A stretch of DNA of 62,882 nucleotides from an uncultured Rhodospirillaceae bacterium. GTDB lineage: Bacteria > Pseudomonadota > Alphaproteobacteria > Rhodospirillales > Magnetospirillaceae. The position numbers and the translations under genes were made by a program. The notes beneath the pieces are model-generated. The model had not been told where the DNA came from and did no database searches. It saw only the letters and a program-made list of their open reading frames with translations. Each line of letters begins with the position of its first letter. Within the stretch, counting starts at the first letter, position 1. Positions 20,453-31,043 of this stretch are shown here, one piece after another. The stretch lies in the NCBI GenBank assembly GCA_903901915.1, contig CAIUSV010000020.1, forward strand, positions 1 to 62,882. The letters run 5' to 3'.

Positions 20453-21626
20453 GGGAGTTTTCCTTGGTTCCGGAGATGAAATCCAGGACGATCGCGGCGG
20501 CCCGATCGCTGGGATGGTCCCCCCCCAACCCCAGTTTTTCCAGGGCGATATGCGTCCCGTCCACTTGTGCCTGACGTGCGGAAGAATCGCTCAGGAGACG
20601 ATCGACCGCCGCCGCCAGCCGCTCGGGCCGACAGTCATCCTGCAACAGTTCCGGCATAACCTCGCGGTCGGCCAGGATATTGACCAGGGTGACGAATTTA
20701 AGATTAAGGCCGAGAAACCGAGTGGCGATGAAGGCCGAAAGCCGCGACACCTTGTAGGTGATCACAGTGGGTAGAGCCGCCATGGCTAATTCCAGCGCCA
20801 CGGTTCCCGATGCGGCCAGGGCGACGTCGCAGGCGGCAAAGGCATCGCGTTTCTCCGCCGCGCCCCGGACCACCACCGCCGGTACCGACCACCCCGCCAC
20901 CGCCCGGGTGACCTGCTCGGCCACCGTCTCCACCGTCGGAACCACGGCAATCAGTCCGGGGTAACGCCGCGCCAACAGCGCCAGTGTCCCGGCAAACGGC
21001 GGCAACAGCCTGCCCACCTCGGAATGACGGCTGCCCGGAAGCACACAGATCACCGGGGCGGTGGCGGCAATGCCGTGGCGGACACGAAATCCGCTCCCAT
21101 CCCCCCTCCCCGCCGCGCCTTCGATCACCGGATGTCCGACATGGACTGTGCGCAAGCCCTCGCGCTCGAACCATTCCGGTTCGTTGGGCAACAGGGTCAG
21201 CAGCAGATCGAGCACCCGCGCCAGGGTTTTGGTCCGTCCCGCCTTCCAGGCCCATACCATCGGCGCCACATAATGGATGCGGGGGATGGGCGAACCACAA
21301 GCCTTCAATCCGGTATGGATACGGCCGTTAAATCCCCATGAATCGATGGAAAGCACCGCATCCGGAGCCTTGGCCTGGATATCTGATATCGTCTGGGCGA
21401 TACGTTTCAGGATGCGGGGAATGCGGGGCAGGACCTCCACCAGCCCCATCACGGACAACTCGGTCATGGGAAACAGGCTGTGCAAGCCCTCCGCCGCCAT
21501 CACCTCGCCGCCGATGCCGGCGAACCGAACGTCGCCGCGCCGCTTCAACGCGGCCATCAACCTGCCGCCCAGCAGATCGCCGGACGGTTCACCGGCGATG
21601 ATATAGATGAGCGGACCCGACCTCAT
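20445..21626 (-). CDS. lpxB: Lipid-A-disaccharide synthase
   Basis: 393 residues, GT19 family. It joins UDP-2,3-diacylglucosamine and lipid X to give the lipid A disaccharide at the inner membrane. Motifs: IIAGEPSGDLLGGRLM, GIGGEVMAAEG, SIDSWGFNGR, YVAPMVWAWK, LLPNEPEWF and LPGSRHSEV. The ATG overlaps the lpxI stop (ATGA), so the two are coupled. The natural order lpxA-lpxI-lpxB places substrate maker before user. Confidence 0.97.
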   Translation of the reverse strand: MRSGPLIYIIAGEPSGDLLGGRLMAALKRRGDVRFAGIGGEVMAAEGLHSLFPMTELSVMGLVEVLPRIPRILKRIAQTISDIQAKAPDAVLSIDSWGFNGRIHTGLKACGSPIPRIHYVAPMVWAWKAGRTKTLARVLDLLLTLLPNEPEWFEREGLRTVHVGHPVIEGAAGRGDGSGFRVRHGIAATAPVICVLPGSRHSEVGRLLPPFAGTLALLARRYPGLIAVVPTVETVAEQVTRAVAGWSVPAVVVRGAAEKRDAFAACDVALAASGTVALELAMAALPTVITYKVSRLSAFIATRFLGLNLKFVTLVNILADREVMPELLQDDCRPERLAAAVDRLLSDSSARQAQVDGTHIALEKLGLGGDHPSDRAAAIVLDFISGTKENSHE

Positions 21627-22444
21627 TGCGGAATCACGACGGCGGTGACGAACAGTCCTAGACGGTCGGCCTCGGCGGCTACCTTATCGCGTCCCAGCAC
21701 CAGGGTGCCACCCGCCTCGACCGCGATCCCCCGCAGGCCCGCGGCGGCTGCGGCGGCCACCGTCGTCGTGCCGATGGTGGGAAGGTCGACGCGGCGGTCC
21801 TGCCCCGGCTTCCTGATCTTCACCAGCACTCCGCCCGGCCCTTGACGGGCCAGGCCAGCGCATCGCGCCAGCAAACTGTCGGTGCCCTCGATGGCCTCCA
21901 CTCCCAGGACAAGCCCCTGCTGCACCACCACGGCCTGCCCGACGTCAAGCGCCCCCAGGCCCCGTACCACCTCGACGCCGCGCTGGATATCGGCTTCGCC
22001 CTGGTCATCGGGTTGGTGTCGGCCATAGATGCCGCCGACGGCCAGGCTGCCGGCCAGCACCTCGTCAACGCCGACCACCCGAAACCCTTCCTGCTCCATT
22101 TCCGCCACCACAGCCCGCAACAATCCGTCATCACCCAGCGCCTTGAGGCCGACGCGGGCGAAGAAGCGGGCGGTACGAAGATCTGGGGCAAGCTCGGACA
22201 GCGTCGGGCGGCGTACCGGACCGATCATCACCACATCAACCACGCCGGCCCGCCGCAACAGATCGAAGCCCGTCCCGGCCTCGCCGAGGCGAATCCAATC
22301 CTGCGGCGCGTCGCCGATCACCGCCGGATCGGCGTGACCGCTCAACGCCAGAATGTGAAAGGGACGGCCATCCGCCCGGCAAGCGGCGGCGACGAGTCCG
22401 GGAAGCTCGCCCCCTCCGGCGACGATGCCGAGTTTAGGCCCCAT
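21623..22444 (-). CDS. lpxI: UDP-2,3-diacylglucosamine pyrophosphatase LpxI
   Basis: 273 residues (formerly DUF1009). LpxI cleaves UDP-2,3-diacylglucosamine to lipid X and replaces LpxH in most alphaproteobacteria. Marks seen: GIVAGGGELP at the start, DVVMIGPVRRP, GVDEVLAGS, VVVQQGLVLGVEAIEGTD and the C-terminal KPGQDRRVDLPTIG. The start overlaps lpxA by 11 bases. Confidence 0.95.
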   Translation of the reverse strand: MGPKLGIVAGGGELPGLVAAACRADGRPFHILALSGHADPAVIGDAPQDWIRLGEAGTGFDLLRRAGVVDVVMIGPVRRPTLSELAPDLRTARFFARVGLKALGDDGLLRAVVAEMEQEGFRVVGVDEVLAGSLAVGGIYGRHQPDDQGEADIQRGVEVVRGLGALDVGQAVVVQQGLVLGVEAIEGTDSLLARCAGLARQGPGGVLVKIRKPGQDRRVDLPTIGTTTVAAAAAAGLRGIAVEAGGTLVLGRDKVAAEADRLGLFVTAVVIPQ

Positions 22445-23237
22445 CGCCGCCGAATTTTGGCGTGCTGAGAGAGCGTGACGAATCCGAACGGATAAAAGCG
22501 ACTATTTCCATCACCACCGGATTGTCCTTGAACTGCTCTTCCACGTCCGACAACCGTTCCTGCAACGTGCCCTCGGGAGCGAACAGCAGCCGATAGGCGT
22601 TGCGCAGAACGTGGATGTCGTCGCGGGAAAACCCTCGGCGCCTCAGCCCGATGATGTTCAGCCCGTTGAGGTAGGCACGGTTGCCGATCACCATGCCGAA
22701 GGGAATGACGTCGGCCTCGACCCCCGACATGCCACCGATCATGGCGTGCTTGCCGATGCGGACGAACTGATGCACCGCCGACAGCCCGCCGAGAAAGGCG
22801 TAGTCGCCGACCAGAACGTGACCGGCCAGGGTGGCATTGTTGGCCATGATGACATTGTCGCCAAGAATGCAGTCGTGGGCGACATGGGCGCTGGCCATGA
22901 ACAGGCAGTCGTCGCCGACCTTGGTCACCATGCCACCGCCCTCGGTGCCGGGATTCATAGTCACATGTTCCCGAATCTGGCAGTTGCGGCCGATCTCCAA
23001 GGTCGAGGCTTCGCCCTTGTATTTCAGGTCCTGCGGCCGGTGGCCGATGGATGCGAAGGGAAAGACGCGGGTGCCGTCGCCGATCCGGGTTCTTCCGGCG
23101 ACTACCACATGGGAGAGCAGTTCCACCGCCCCACCCAATTCCACGTCGGGACCGACGACGCAATAGGGACCGATCACCGCGGACTCTGCGACCCTCGCCT
23201 TGGGATCGACGATTGCTGTGGAATGAATATTGGTCAT
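22434..23237 (-). CDS. lpxA: UDP-N-acetylglucosamine O-acyltransferase
   Basis: 267 residues, first step of lipid A synthesis: transfer of a 3-hydroxyacyl chain from ACP to UDP-GlcNAc. It is a left-handed beta-helix of hexapeptide repeats (such as [17 protein letters not shown]), with the catalytic His in [14 protein letters not shown] and a helical C-terminus containing GLRRRGFS. Length is normal. The start overlaps the fabZ stop by four bases. Confidence 0.97.
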   Translation of the reverse strand: MTNIHSTAIVDPKARVAESAVIGPYCVVGPDVELGGAVELLSHVVVAGRTRIGDGTRVFPFASIGHRPQDLKYKGEASTLEIGRNCQIREHVTMNPGTEGGGMVTKVGDDCLFMASAHVAHDCILGDNVIMANNATLAGHVLVGDYAFLGGLSAVHQFVRIGKHAMIGGMSGVEADVIPFGMVIGNRAYLNGLNIIGLRRRGFSRDDIHVLRNAYRLLFAPEGTLQERLSDVEEQFKDNPVVMEIVAFIRSDSSRSLSTPKFGGDGA

Positions 23238-23713
23238 TTCTCGTCCAGAATCATGGCAGCGAAAGTGGCTTCCGCTACCAGGGTGTCGTCGACCTTGGCT
23301 TCGCCCCGGAACTTCCAGACATTGCCGCGGCTGCGTTCCTTGAACACATGGATGTGGAGCTGATCGCCGGGGCCGACCGGCTTACGGAACCGGCAGTTTT
23401 CGACGCTCATGAAATAGACCAGTTTACCCTCGGCCGACGGCCCCAGGGTTTCGACCACCAGCACGGCGGCGGTCTGGGCCATGGCCTCGATGATCAAAAC
23501 GCCCGGTAGCACCGGCCGCGAGGGGAAATGTCCCTGAAAGAACGGCTCGTTGATGGTGACGTTCTTGATGCCGACGGCGCTTTGACTGGCGACGACGTTG
23601 ACCAGACGGTCCACCATCAGGAAAGGGTAGCGATGAGGGATCATCTCCATGATCCGGGTTATGTCGATGACCCTACCCTGGCCGCTATCCAGATCGTTGG
23701 AAGTGGTATCCAT
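23234..23713 (-). CDS. fabZ: 3-hydroxyacyl-ACP dehydratase FabZ
   Basis: 159 residues from the ATG at 23713; the ORF is open upstream but that part is not conserved. It dehydrates 3-hydroxyacyl-ACP in fatty acid synthesis. The hot-dog active site is clear: H62 in [11 protein letters not shown] and E76 in IIEAMAQ. Lying between lpxD and lpxA, it competes for the same hydroxyacyl-ACP pool, the usual alphaproteobacterial and enterobacterial layout. Confidence 0.97.
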   Translation of the reverse strand: MDTTSNDLDSGQGRVIDITRIMEMIPHRYPFLMVDRLVNVVASQSAVGIKNVTINEPFFQGHFPSRPVLPGVLIIEAMAQTAAVLVVETLGPSAEGKLVYFMSVENCRFRKPVGPGDQLHIHVFKERSRGNVWKFRGEAKVDDTLVAEATFAAMILDEK

Positions 23714-23745
23714 TCGCGTCCTGCCTTCTATCCCTTTTGGTCGAA

Positions 23746-24765
23746 TCAGCCCTTCTTGCGCGCCATCTTGCCCAGGATGGCCGTCTGGCGCAGCCAATCG
23801 GTCATGGGCACCGCCGGGGCACCGCCGACCGTCTCACCCGGGGCGATATCGCGCATCACTCCCGCCTGGGCGGCAATCCGTGCCCCCGCCCCGATCCGCA
23901 GATGGCCGGTGATTCCCGCTTGGCCGCCGGCGGCGACGAAATCACCCAGCCGGGTCGAACCGGAAATACCGACCTGGGCAACGATCACGCACCCTCGTCC
24001 CAGCTGAACGTTGTGCCCAATCTGCACCAGATTGTCTATCATGCAGCCGTCACCGATCACCGTATCGGGACCGGCGCCGCGGTCGATGGTGGCATTGGCG
24101 CCGATTTCGACGCCATTGCCGATCACCACCCGCCCCAGCTGTGGCACCTTGAGGTGCCCTTGCGGCCCCATGGCGAAGCCGAATCCGTCTTGACCAATGC
24201 GGACACCGGGATACAGGACAACCCTGGAGCCGATCAAGGCGTGGGAAATGGTGGCGTTGGCCCCGACGGTGCAATCATCGCCCAAAACCACGCCAACGCC
24301 GATCACGGCGTTGGCCCCGACCCTGCACCGCCGCCCGATTACGGCCCCCGCCTGCACCACCGCGCCGGGCTCAAGGCGGCATCCCTCGGCTACCGTGGCG
24401 GCGGGATCGACCCAGGCGGTCGGCGCTACCCACGGCTCGGGCGCCACCACGGGGTAGAACGCCTGAGCGATGCAGGCGTAGGCCCGGTAGGGATCGGGCG
24501 ACAGCAGCAACGCCATGCCGGCCGGAGCCTTGTCCGCCATTTCCGGCGCGACCACGCACAAACCGGCCCCGCTGGTCTGGAACGACGCGACATATTTGCG
24601 GTTATCGAGAAACGATACATCGGACGCTCCGGCGCTCTCCAACGGAGCCACGTCGGCGAACACGGCGTCGGGGCTGGCGCCGCCGGCCGGAGTGGCACCG
24701 GATATCTCGGCCAGGGCATCCAGTCGGAATGGCCCGGCAAGCTTGAAAAATCGGGGATCTGCCAT
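23746..24765 (-). CDS. lpxD: UDP-3-O-acylglucosamine N-acyltransferase
   Basis: 339 residues. It adds the N-linked hydroxyacyl chain in the third lipid A step. The N-terminal uridine-binding domain is followed by hexapeptide repeats ([16 protein letters not shown]); the catalytic His lies in [18 protein letters not shown]-like C-terminal helix ends in RQTAILGKM. It starts four bases after the ompH stop, consistent with one transcript. Confidence 0.97.
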   Translation of the reverse strand: MADPRFFKLAGPFRLDALAEISGATPAGGASPDAVFADVAPLESAGASDVSFLDNRKYVASFQTSGAGLCVVAPEMADKAPAGMALLLSPDPYRAYACIAQAFYPVVAPEPWVAPTAWVDPAATVAEGCRLEPGAVVQAGAVIGRRCRVGANAVIGVGVVLGDDCTVGANATISHALIGSRVVLYPGVRIGQDGFGFAMGPQGHLKVPQLGRVVIGNGVEIGANATIDRGAGPDTVIGDGCMIDNLVQIGHNVQLGRGCVIVAQVGISGSTRLGDFVAAGGQAGITGHLRIGAGARIAAQAGVMRDIAPGETVGGAPAVPMTDWLRQTAILGKMARKKG

Positions 24766-24769
24766 GGTC

Positions 24770-25414
24770 CTACTTCTTGGCGGGCTTGGCTGGGGTTGGC
24801 GGCGCCGAGGGCTCGTCGACCACAGGCACGGGGAAAATAATGGTCGGCAGGCGACGGTTAAGCCGCTCGATCACTTGGCCGGTTACATCCATATGGGGTT
24901 GGTGCAACACCACCTGCTGCTTGGGCAGCACCAGATTGGCCCCCATCTCGTTGGCAATCTCGCCGGTAATGCCGAGAATGCCGTTCATCAATTCGGCGGT
25001 GGCGATCTCGGTCGATTTCTCCAGGGCGCGAACAGCCACCTGGGTTCGGCGCTGGAATGCCACGACCTGTAATTCCAGCGCCTTGGCTTTCTCGTCGAAT
25101 GCCGACTGGGCAATGGTACCCTTCAACTTGGCCAGTTCCTGATCACTAGCCTGCAAATTCTGCCGGGTAGCGTTGAACTCCGCCTGGAGGGATTGTTGGA
25201 ACTTGTCGCGCTGCGCGATCAACGCCTTTCCGGCCGAGGACTCCCGCTGGGCTTGCTGCACGTCGACAATGATCGCCACCACTGGGCTGGGCGTCTGATG
25301 CTGGGCCTGCGCACGACCGCACACGACCAGACCGGCGACGGTAACCAGCATCACCAAGACGGCGGTGCGAATACAAGCCGTCCCATCGTGCCCAACCCTA
25401 CCGATCCGCAACAT
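24770..25414 (-). CDS. OmpH/Skp-family periplasmic chaperone
   Basis: 214 residues. N-terminal signal peptide (cleavage likely after AQA near 38), then [15 protein letters not shown], a long coiled-coil helix pair (about 60-150) and a strand-helix end with [14 protein letters not shown], as in Skp. Skp carries unfolded outer-membrane proteins to BamA. The position between bamA and lpxD is the textbook one. The Pro/Lys tail is longer than in E. coli Skp. The 161-bp gap towards bamA shows no clear promoter. Confidence 0.9.
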   Translation of the reverse strand: MLRIGRVGHDGTACIRTAVLVMLVTVAGLVVCGRAQAQHQTPSPVVAIIVDVQQAQRESSAGKALIAQRDKFQQSLQAEFNATRQNLQASDQELAKLKGTIAQSAFDEKAKALELQVVAFQRRTQVAVRALEKSTEIATAELMNGILGITGEIANEMGANLVLPKQQVVLHQPHMDVTGQVIERLNRRLPTIIFPVPVVDEPSAPPTPAKPAKK

Positions 25415-25575
25415 AGATCAATGACTCCACTTCCCGGCAACCGATACCGGTCGGACCGTGCCTGACGGAAAATCCAACATTCGCGCTCCGCGCAAACCGG
25501 ATTTGTCTTCCCGATTCATTCAATTGGTGGACCGACTCAACCGACGCCGGAATCCCGGACGTCAGGACCGGACCA

Positions 25576-27846
25576 CTAGAACTTGGTGCCGAAGTTGAAC
25601 TTGACCAATTCCGTCTTGTCGTAGGACTGCTTCATCAACGGAATGCCCAGGTCGATAGCCACCGGCCCCATGGGTGATTTCCACGACGCACCGATGCCGG
25701 CCGACACGCGCGGCGCGCTGGATTGCTGAACGGCGCTCATGTCGGCCACATCGGTCGGCCCGATGGCACCGAAATCGGTAAACGCCTCGCCCAACACCCC
25801 GAACTCCTCGGGCAACCCAATGGGGAACTTAACCTGGGCCGATCCGTACATCGACCAAGTTCCGCCGATGGCGTCGGAGGTATTCATATCACGAGGGCTG
25901 ATACCGGCGGTGGCGAAGCCGCGCAGGCTGTCGCCGCCCAGGAACAGTCGATCGTTGATGCGAATCCGCTCGCCCAATCCCAACACCTGGGTAGCCGTGC
26001 CGGTGATCCCGAGAACTGTCTTTTCGGCGAGGGTGAAATACTGACCGCCGCCGACAATGACCCGAAGCAAATGAACGTCGCCACCCAGACCGGCGACCTC
26101 GGACGAGCCCCGAAGGAAGAAGCCCTCGGACGGATCAATTCGGCTGTCGCGCTTATCATACAGCAGGGACGTCGCCACCGACGACGTAACCGTCGTACCC
26201 AACTGATCAAGGACGTAGGGCGATGTGGTGACAACGCTTTTTACGGTATCTTGCTTCAGGGTGTACTTCCAGTCCTGCCGCAATGGCTCGGTCAGCCGAT
26301 AGCCGATGCGGACGTCACCGCCAATGGAACTGGCATTGTACGAGCTGTACTGCTGCAACTTGGAGTCGGTGACAAACAGATCAAAGCCCGCCGCGATCTC
26401 CCGTTCCAGGAAGAACGGCTCGGTGAAGGACAACGTCACCGACGTGCGCTTGGTTCCCAGCATGCCCGACAAGGCCAGATCTTGCCCACGTCCCAGCAGA
26501 TTGCGCTCGCGAATCGACGCCTCGATCATCGGCCCGACCGCCGTGGACCAGCCAATACCGAAAGTCAACTCACCGGTGGATTTCTCCTCGACCTCAACCT
26601 TGATGATGGTCCGGTCGGGAGCGGTCTCGGACGGCACATTGGTGACCTCGGCCTTCTCGAAGAAGTTGAGATCCTTCAGACGTTGACGCGAACGGCGAAG
26701 CTTGGCGGTGTTGAAGGCATCGCCCTCCACCAGACGGAATTCGCGGCGAATGACGCTGTCGAGGGTGCGAACGTTGCCGTTGATTTCGATCCGCTCGACG
26801 AAAACACGCGGTCCTTCCTGGATATCGTAAACGATATCAATGGTTTTAGCGTCGAAGTTACGGTTGACCTGCGGCCGCACGTCAACGAAGGCATACCCCT
26901 TGGTTCCCACCGCATCGGTCAGCTTCTGGACAATGTCCTCCACCAGATCGGCGTTGTACCAATCGCCCTCCTCGCTGGTGACCAGCGGCTGAAGATCCTC
27001 GACCTTGAGATCCTTGAGGTTGGCATTGATGGTCGATTTTCCGAACTTGTATCGCCCGCCCTCGTCGATAGTATAAGTGATAAAGAACCCCTCGCGATTA
27101 GGGGTCAGCTCGGCAATGGCCGAGGTCACCTTGAAATCGGCGAAGCCGCGCTTCAGATAGAAGCGCCGCAGCAGCTCACGGTCGTAAGTTACCCGATCAG
27201 GGTCGTAGGTATCGTCGGTGGTGAGAAAGCGATACCACCGCTCTTCCTTGGTCTGCAGAACCTCGCGCAGTTTGTCTTCGTCATAGCGGTGATTGCCGAC
27301 GAAGGAAATGCGCCGCACATAGGTCGGCTGCCCCTCGGAAATCTCATAGACCAGATCGACCCGGTTCTGCTCCAGCTGGATGAGCTTGGGATCAACGGTG
27401 GCGGCGAAACGCCCGTTGCGGCGATAAAGCTCAAGGATACGCTTGACGTCGGCCTGAACCTTGGTGCGGGTATAGACCGTCCTGGGCTTCAATTGCACTT
27501 CGGTCTGAAGCTGATCGGTCTTGATCCGCTTATTGCCCTCGAAGGCGATGCGATTGATGATCGGATTCTCGACCACCTGAACGATCAGCCGGTCGCCTTC
27601 GCGGCGGATGGCGACGTCCTTGAACAAGCCGGTATTGAACAACGCCTTCATCGAACGGTTGACCCGGTCGGCGTCGTACAGGTCGCCTTCGGCAATGGCC
27701 ATGTAGGTCTTGACCGTCTCGGCCTCGATGCGCTGTGCCCCCTGGACGACGATGGCGTGGACTCGGCCGCTATCTTGGGCCGCGGCCGGAAAAGCTCCGA
27801 TCAGCAGGCCCAACACCATCGCGGTCCACAGCACGAAACGCATCAA
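25576..27846 (-). CDS. bamA: Outer membrane protein assembly factor BamA
   Basis: 756 residues. Signal peptide ending AAAQ, five POTRA domains (about 28-420, e.g. VVQGAQRIEAETV and VFVERIEINGNVRT) and a C-terminal beta-barrel with the family motif LFLGGDSLRGF (the loop-6 region) and MGPVAIDLGIPL, ending in phenylalanine as barrel proteins do. It is the core of the BAM machine that inserts outer-membrane barrels. rseP lies upstream and ompH downstream. Confidence 0.97.
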   Translation of the reverse strand: MMRFVLWTAMVLGLLIGAFPAAAQDSGRVHAIVVQGAQRIEAETVKTYMAIAEGDLYDADRVNRSMKALFNTGLFKDVAIRREGDRLIVQVVENPIINRIAFEGNKRIKTDQLQTEVQLKPRTVYTRTKVQADVKRILELYRRNGRFAATVDPKLIQLEQNRVDLVYEISEGQPTYVRRISFVGNHRYDEDKLREVLQTKEERWYRFLTTDDTYDPDRVTYDRELLRRFYLKRGFADFKVTSAIAELTPNREGFFITYTIDEGGRYKFGKSTINANLKDLKVEDLQPLVTSEEGDWYNADLVEDIVQKLTDAVGTKGYAFVDVRPQVNRNFDAKTIDIVYDIQEGPRVFVERIEINGNVRTLDSVIRREFRLVEGDAFNTAKLRRSRQRLKDLNFFEKAEVTNVPSETAPDRTIIKVEVEEKSTGELTFGIGWSTAVGPMIEASIRERNLLGRGQDLALSGMLGTKRTSVTLSFTEPFFLEREIAAGFDLFVTDSKLQQYSSYNASSIGGDVRIGYRLTEPLRQDWKYTLKQDTVKSVVTTSPYVLDQLGTTVTSSVATSLLYDKRDSRIDPSEGFFLRGSSEVAGLGGDVHLLRVIVGGGQYFTLAEKTVLGITGTATQVLGLGERIRINDRLFLGGDSLRGFATAGISPRDMNTSDAIGGTWSMYGSAQVKFPIGLPEEFGVLGEAFTDFGAIGPTDVADMSAVQQSSAPRVSAGIGASWKSPMGPVAIDLGIPLMKQSYDKTELVKFNFGTKF

Positions 27847-27889
27847 TCCCCCCTTGGAGCCCGCCTCTACGATCGACGAACCCAGGTCG

Positions 27890-29047
27890 CTAAAACGCTC
27901 GCTTCACCATGTCCCAGACCGGGAGCGCGACGATATCGTTCCGGGTAGCGAAGACCATCAAGGCCAATACCAGAAACAGCCCGATTCGGAAACCATATTC
28001 TTGGGCCTTCTCTCCCAGGGGACGCCCAAGGATCGCCTCGCATGCATAAAAAAGAAGATGGCCCCCGTCCAGAACCGGGATAGGGAAAAGATTGATCAGT
28101 CCCAGGTTCAGCGACAGCAGGATTGTGTAGAAGACTACGCTGCTCAACCCAAGCTGCGCCGCTTGGCCTGCTCCCTTGGCGATTCGGATCGGCCCGCCCA
28201 GTTCGTCGCTGTCACGGCTGCCATTGATCATCTGGCCGATACCGACGAAGGTGGACACCACCATGCCCTCGGTCTCGCGCAGCGACTCGACCAAGGCAGA
28301 AACCGGGCCGTGGTGGACGATGCGCGTGCTGGAAATGTCGGCGGCGATACCCAGCACCGGCACCTTCTCCATATCGCCGAACACGCCCTTGCGCTGAACC
28401 ACGCGCGGGCGCGCCTCGATATCGAGGGTTTCACCGCCCCGGCGAACCGACAACAGCAGCGGCCGCTCGATTTCCATCCGCACCACGCGCTGGATGTCCT
28501 GGAACCGGTCCACCGCCTGGCCATTGATGGCGACGATACGATCACCCGCCTTCAACCCCGCCTCCTCGGCGGCGGTGCCAGGGTGGACGCTGCCGATGGT
28601 CGGCTCGGTTACCGGCTGGCCGAGAACCATGAACATGGCGGCCAGCCCGAGAATGGCGAAAATGAAATTGGCGGCGGGACCGGCGAAGACCACCGCGGCC
28701 CGTTGTCCCACCCGCTTGTGCCGGAACGAGACCGCCTTTTCCTCGTCGGTCATCGGCCGGGTCTCGGCGGTCACCGAAGCGGCATCGGCATCACCGAACA
28801 TCTTCACATAGCCACCCAGCGGCAACAGGCTGATCCGCCAGCGGGTACCGGTGACGGCCGAAGTGCGGCCCCAGACCTCGGGACCAAAGCCGATAGAGAA
28901 CACATCCACCTTGATGCCGTTCCACCGCGCCACCAGGAAATGCCCAGCCTCGTGGACGAAGACCACCACAGTCAGGATGATCACGAAGATGACCACGTAG
29001 TACCAAACGCCGTGGATCACGCTGTACAGAAGTGCGGAAAGGTCCAT
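27890..29047 (-). CDS. rseP: Site-2 intramembrane zinc protease RseP
   Basis: 385 residues. Metal site HEAGH (H32, E33, H36) in the first helix and the second ligand motif PVLDGGHL near residue 340; one clear periplasmic PDZ region (about 120-210, e.g. AEEAGLKAGDRIVAINGQ). E. coli RseP has two PDZ domains, so this shorter form is typical of alphaproteobacteria. It cleaves anti-sigma factors and leftover signal peptides. No rseA or rpoE is in the window. Confidence 0.96.
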   Translation of the reverse strand: MDLSALLYSVIHGVWYYVVIFVIILTVVVFVHEAGHFLVARWNGIKVDVFSIGFGPEVWGRTSAVTGTRWRISLLPLGGYVKMFGDADAASVTAETRPMTDEEKAVSFRHKRVGQRAAVVFAGPAANFIFAILGLAAMFMVLGQPVTEPTIGSVHPGTAAEEAGLKAGDRIVAINGQAVDRFQDIQRVVRMEIERPLLLSVRRGGETLDIEARPRVVQRKGVFGDMEKVPVLGIAADISSTRIVHHGPVSALVESLRETEGMVVSTFVGIGQMINGSRDSDELGGPIRIAKGAGQAAQLGLSSVVFYTILLSLNLGLINLFPIPVLDGGHLLFYACEAILGRPLGEKAQEYGFRIGLFLVLALMVFATRNDIVALPVWDMVKRAF

Positions 29048-29059
29048 GGTACTCCGGGA

Positions 29060-30226
29060 TCAGGAGGCGCGGCGGACCACGTCGGACGCGAACTTGCGCG
29101 CCTCGCGGTCCTGGGCCAGTACGTCGTCGATGCTGCCGAGTTGGCAGTGATCGACCCCTTCGATGGTCCGCTCGACCACTTCGGCAATGTCGAGGAAACC
29201 GATGCGGCGGTCGAGGAACGCGCCGACAGCGATCTCGTTGGCGGCATTGAGAACCGCCGCCGCCGACCCGCCGGCCCGAAGCGCGGCCCGAGCCAGCCGC
29301 ATCGATGGGAAACGGATCTCGTCGGGTTGCTCGAAGGTCAGCGTGGCAATGGCGGCAAGATCCAGCCGCGGCGACGGCGCGTCGATGCGATTGGGCCAGC
29401 CCAGCGCATAGGCGATGGGGGTGCGCATGTCGGGCGACCCCAACTGCGCCAGCACCGAGCCATCGATATACGCCACCAGACTGTGAATAACCGACTGGGG
29501 ATGAACGACGATATCGATCCGATCCTCGGGCATGGCGAACAGATGATGGGCCTCGATCAGTTCCAGCCCCTTGTTGAACATCGAGGCGGAATCCACCGAA
29601 ATCTTGGCCCCCATGGACCAATTGGGATGGGCAACCGCCTGCTCGGGGGTAACGCCGGCCATGAAGTCGCGGGTCTTGGTGCGGAACGGCCCCCCCGAGG
29701 CGGTCAGGATGATCTTTTCCACCGCGTCGTGACGGTCGAAGTCGAATACCTGGAAAATGGCGGAATGCTCTGAATCGACCGGCAGCAAGGTCGCCCCATG
29801 GGCCTCCACCTCGGCCATCATCAGCTGACCGGCGCAGACCAGACACTCCTTGTTCGCCAGACCAACCACCGCGCCGCGCCGGACCGCAGCCAGGGTCGGA
29901 GCCAGACCGGCGGCACCAACGATGGCGGCCATCACCCACTCGGCCGGCAATTCCGCGGCGGCGACCACCGCAGCAGGACCGGCGGCAGCCTCGATGCCGG
30001 TACCGGCAAGGGCTTCCTTCAGTGCAGGATAGGCGGATTCGTCCGCCACCACCGCCATGCGGGCCTTCAGCCGCTTCGCCTGATCGGCAAGAACGTCCAC
30101 CCGGGAATTGGCAACCAACGCCTCGACCCGGTACAGGTCTGGTCGCGCCTCGACCAACTCGACGGTATTGCAGCCGATAGAGCCGGTACAACCCAGAATG
30201 GTGACACCACGCCTTGCGCTCATCAC
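29060..30226 (-). CDS. dxr: 1-deoxy-D-xylulose 5-phosphate reductoisomerase
   Basis: 388 residues. It makes MEP from DXP with NADPH in the non-mevalonate isoprenoid pathway, which feeds UppS and the hopanoids. NADPH loop ILGCTGSIG; metal and substrate region LPVDSEHSAIFQ; flexible loop region with ASGGPFR and MGAKISVDSASMFNKGLE; helical C-terminus. Length and motifs are normal. It starts 29 bp after the cdsA stop. Confidence 0.97.
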   Translation of the reverse strand: MMSARRGVTILGCTGSIGCNTVELVEARPDLYRVEALVANSRVDVLADQAKRLKARMAVVADESAYPALKEALAGTGIEAAAGPAAVVAAAELPAEWVMAAIVGAAGLAPTLAAVRRGAVVGLANKECLVCAGQLMMAEVEAHGATLLPVDSEHSAIFQVFDFDRHDAVEKIILTASGGPFRTKTRDFMAGVTPEQAVAHPNWSMGAKISVDSASMFNKGLELIEAHHLFAMPEDRIDIVVHPQSVIHSLVAYIDGSVLAQLGSPDMRTPIAYALGWPNRIDAPSPRLDLAAIATLTFEQPDEIRFPSMRLARAALRAGGSAAAVLNAANEIAVGAFLDRRIGFLDIAEVVERTIEGVDHCQLGSIDDVLAQDREARKFASDVVRRAS

Positions 30227-30254
30227 GCCCCCTTTACTGCCAAGCCACGACGGC

Positions 30255-31043
30255 TCATCCGTTCACCAACAGCACTCCGGCCACCGCCAATGCCGCGATC
30301 AGCAGGCCATCGACGCGATCGAGAACGCCGCCATGCCCGGGAATGATACCGCTCGAATCCTTGACGCCCCAACGACGTTTGACCCAGGACTCGAACAGAT
30401 CGCCGATCTGCGCCACCACGGCGATGACAGCGCCGGCCCCCGCCACCACCGCGCCGCTGACCTCGAAGTCCATGCTCCAGGCCACGACCGAACCTAACAG
30501 GGCTGCGCACAACATACCACCGAGCAGCCCGGCCCAGGTCTTCTTCGGGCTCACCGCCGGCAACAGCAACGGTCCCCCGATCATGCGGCCGAAGGCGTAG
30601 GCACCGATGTCAGTGGACCATACCACCAGCAACAGCCATGCCACCACTGCCCCACCGATATCGGGGGTGCCGCGCAACCACACCAGTGCTATCGACGGCA
30701 GTCCGGCGTAAAGCGACCCGACGGCAACCCAGCCACGACCGCCACCGCCCAACAGCGTGGAAACGACAGCGACGACCAACACCATCCCAACGGCGATTTC
30801 GGGGTGAGCTACCGCCACCAGCGCCGCCACCGCACAGCCCGACGCGGCGACACGCCCGGATATTGCGAAGCCACCGCCGGTAATCATGCGATGCCATTCC
30901 CAACACATCAGCGCCACCGCCACCGCCACCAGCGCGGCAAAGGCATAACCGCCCAACCATACCGCCAGCAAGGCCGGTGGAGCCAGAACCAAGGCGGAAA
31001 GAGCGCGGGTTTTCAACACCCCGCCATCACCTGGCGGTGCCAT
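30255..31043 (-). CDS. cdsA: Phosphatidate cytidylyltransferase
   Basis: 262 residues from the ATG at 31043, which overlaps uppS by 17 bases. ATGs at 31061 and 31094 are also in frame, but the added residues are not membrane-like. It makes CDP-diacylglycerol from phosphatidate. Seven or eight helices are seen. The family signature near the C-terminus is GVKDSSGIIPGHGGVLDRVD, with the catalytic Asp pair. Confidence 0.94.
   Translation of the reverse strand: MAPPGDGGVLKTRALSALVLAPPALLAVWLGGYAFAALVAVAVALMCWEWHRMITGGGFAISGRVAASGCAVAALVAVAHPEIAVGMVLVVAVVSTLLGGGGRGWVAVGSLYAGLPSIALVWLRGTPDIGGAVVAWLLLVVWSTDIGAYAFGRMIGGPLLLPAVSPKKTWAGLLGGMLCAALLGSVVAWSMDFEVSGAVVAGAGAVIAVVAQIGDLFESWVKRRWGVKDSSGIIPGHGGVLDRVDGLLIAALAVAGVLLVNG

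Noticed and set aside
25723-27948. A 741-residue plus-strand frame opposite bamA
   Set aside because: BamA is certain on the minus strand, and the plus product has no domain pattern.
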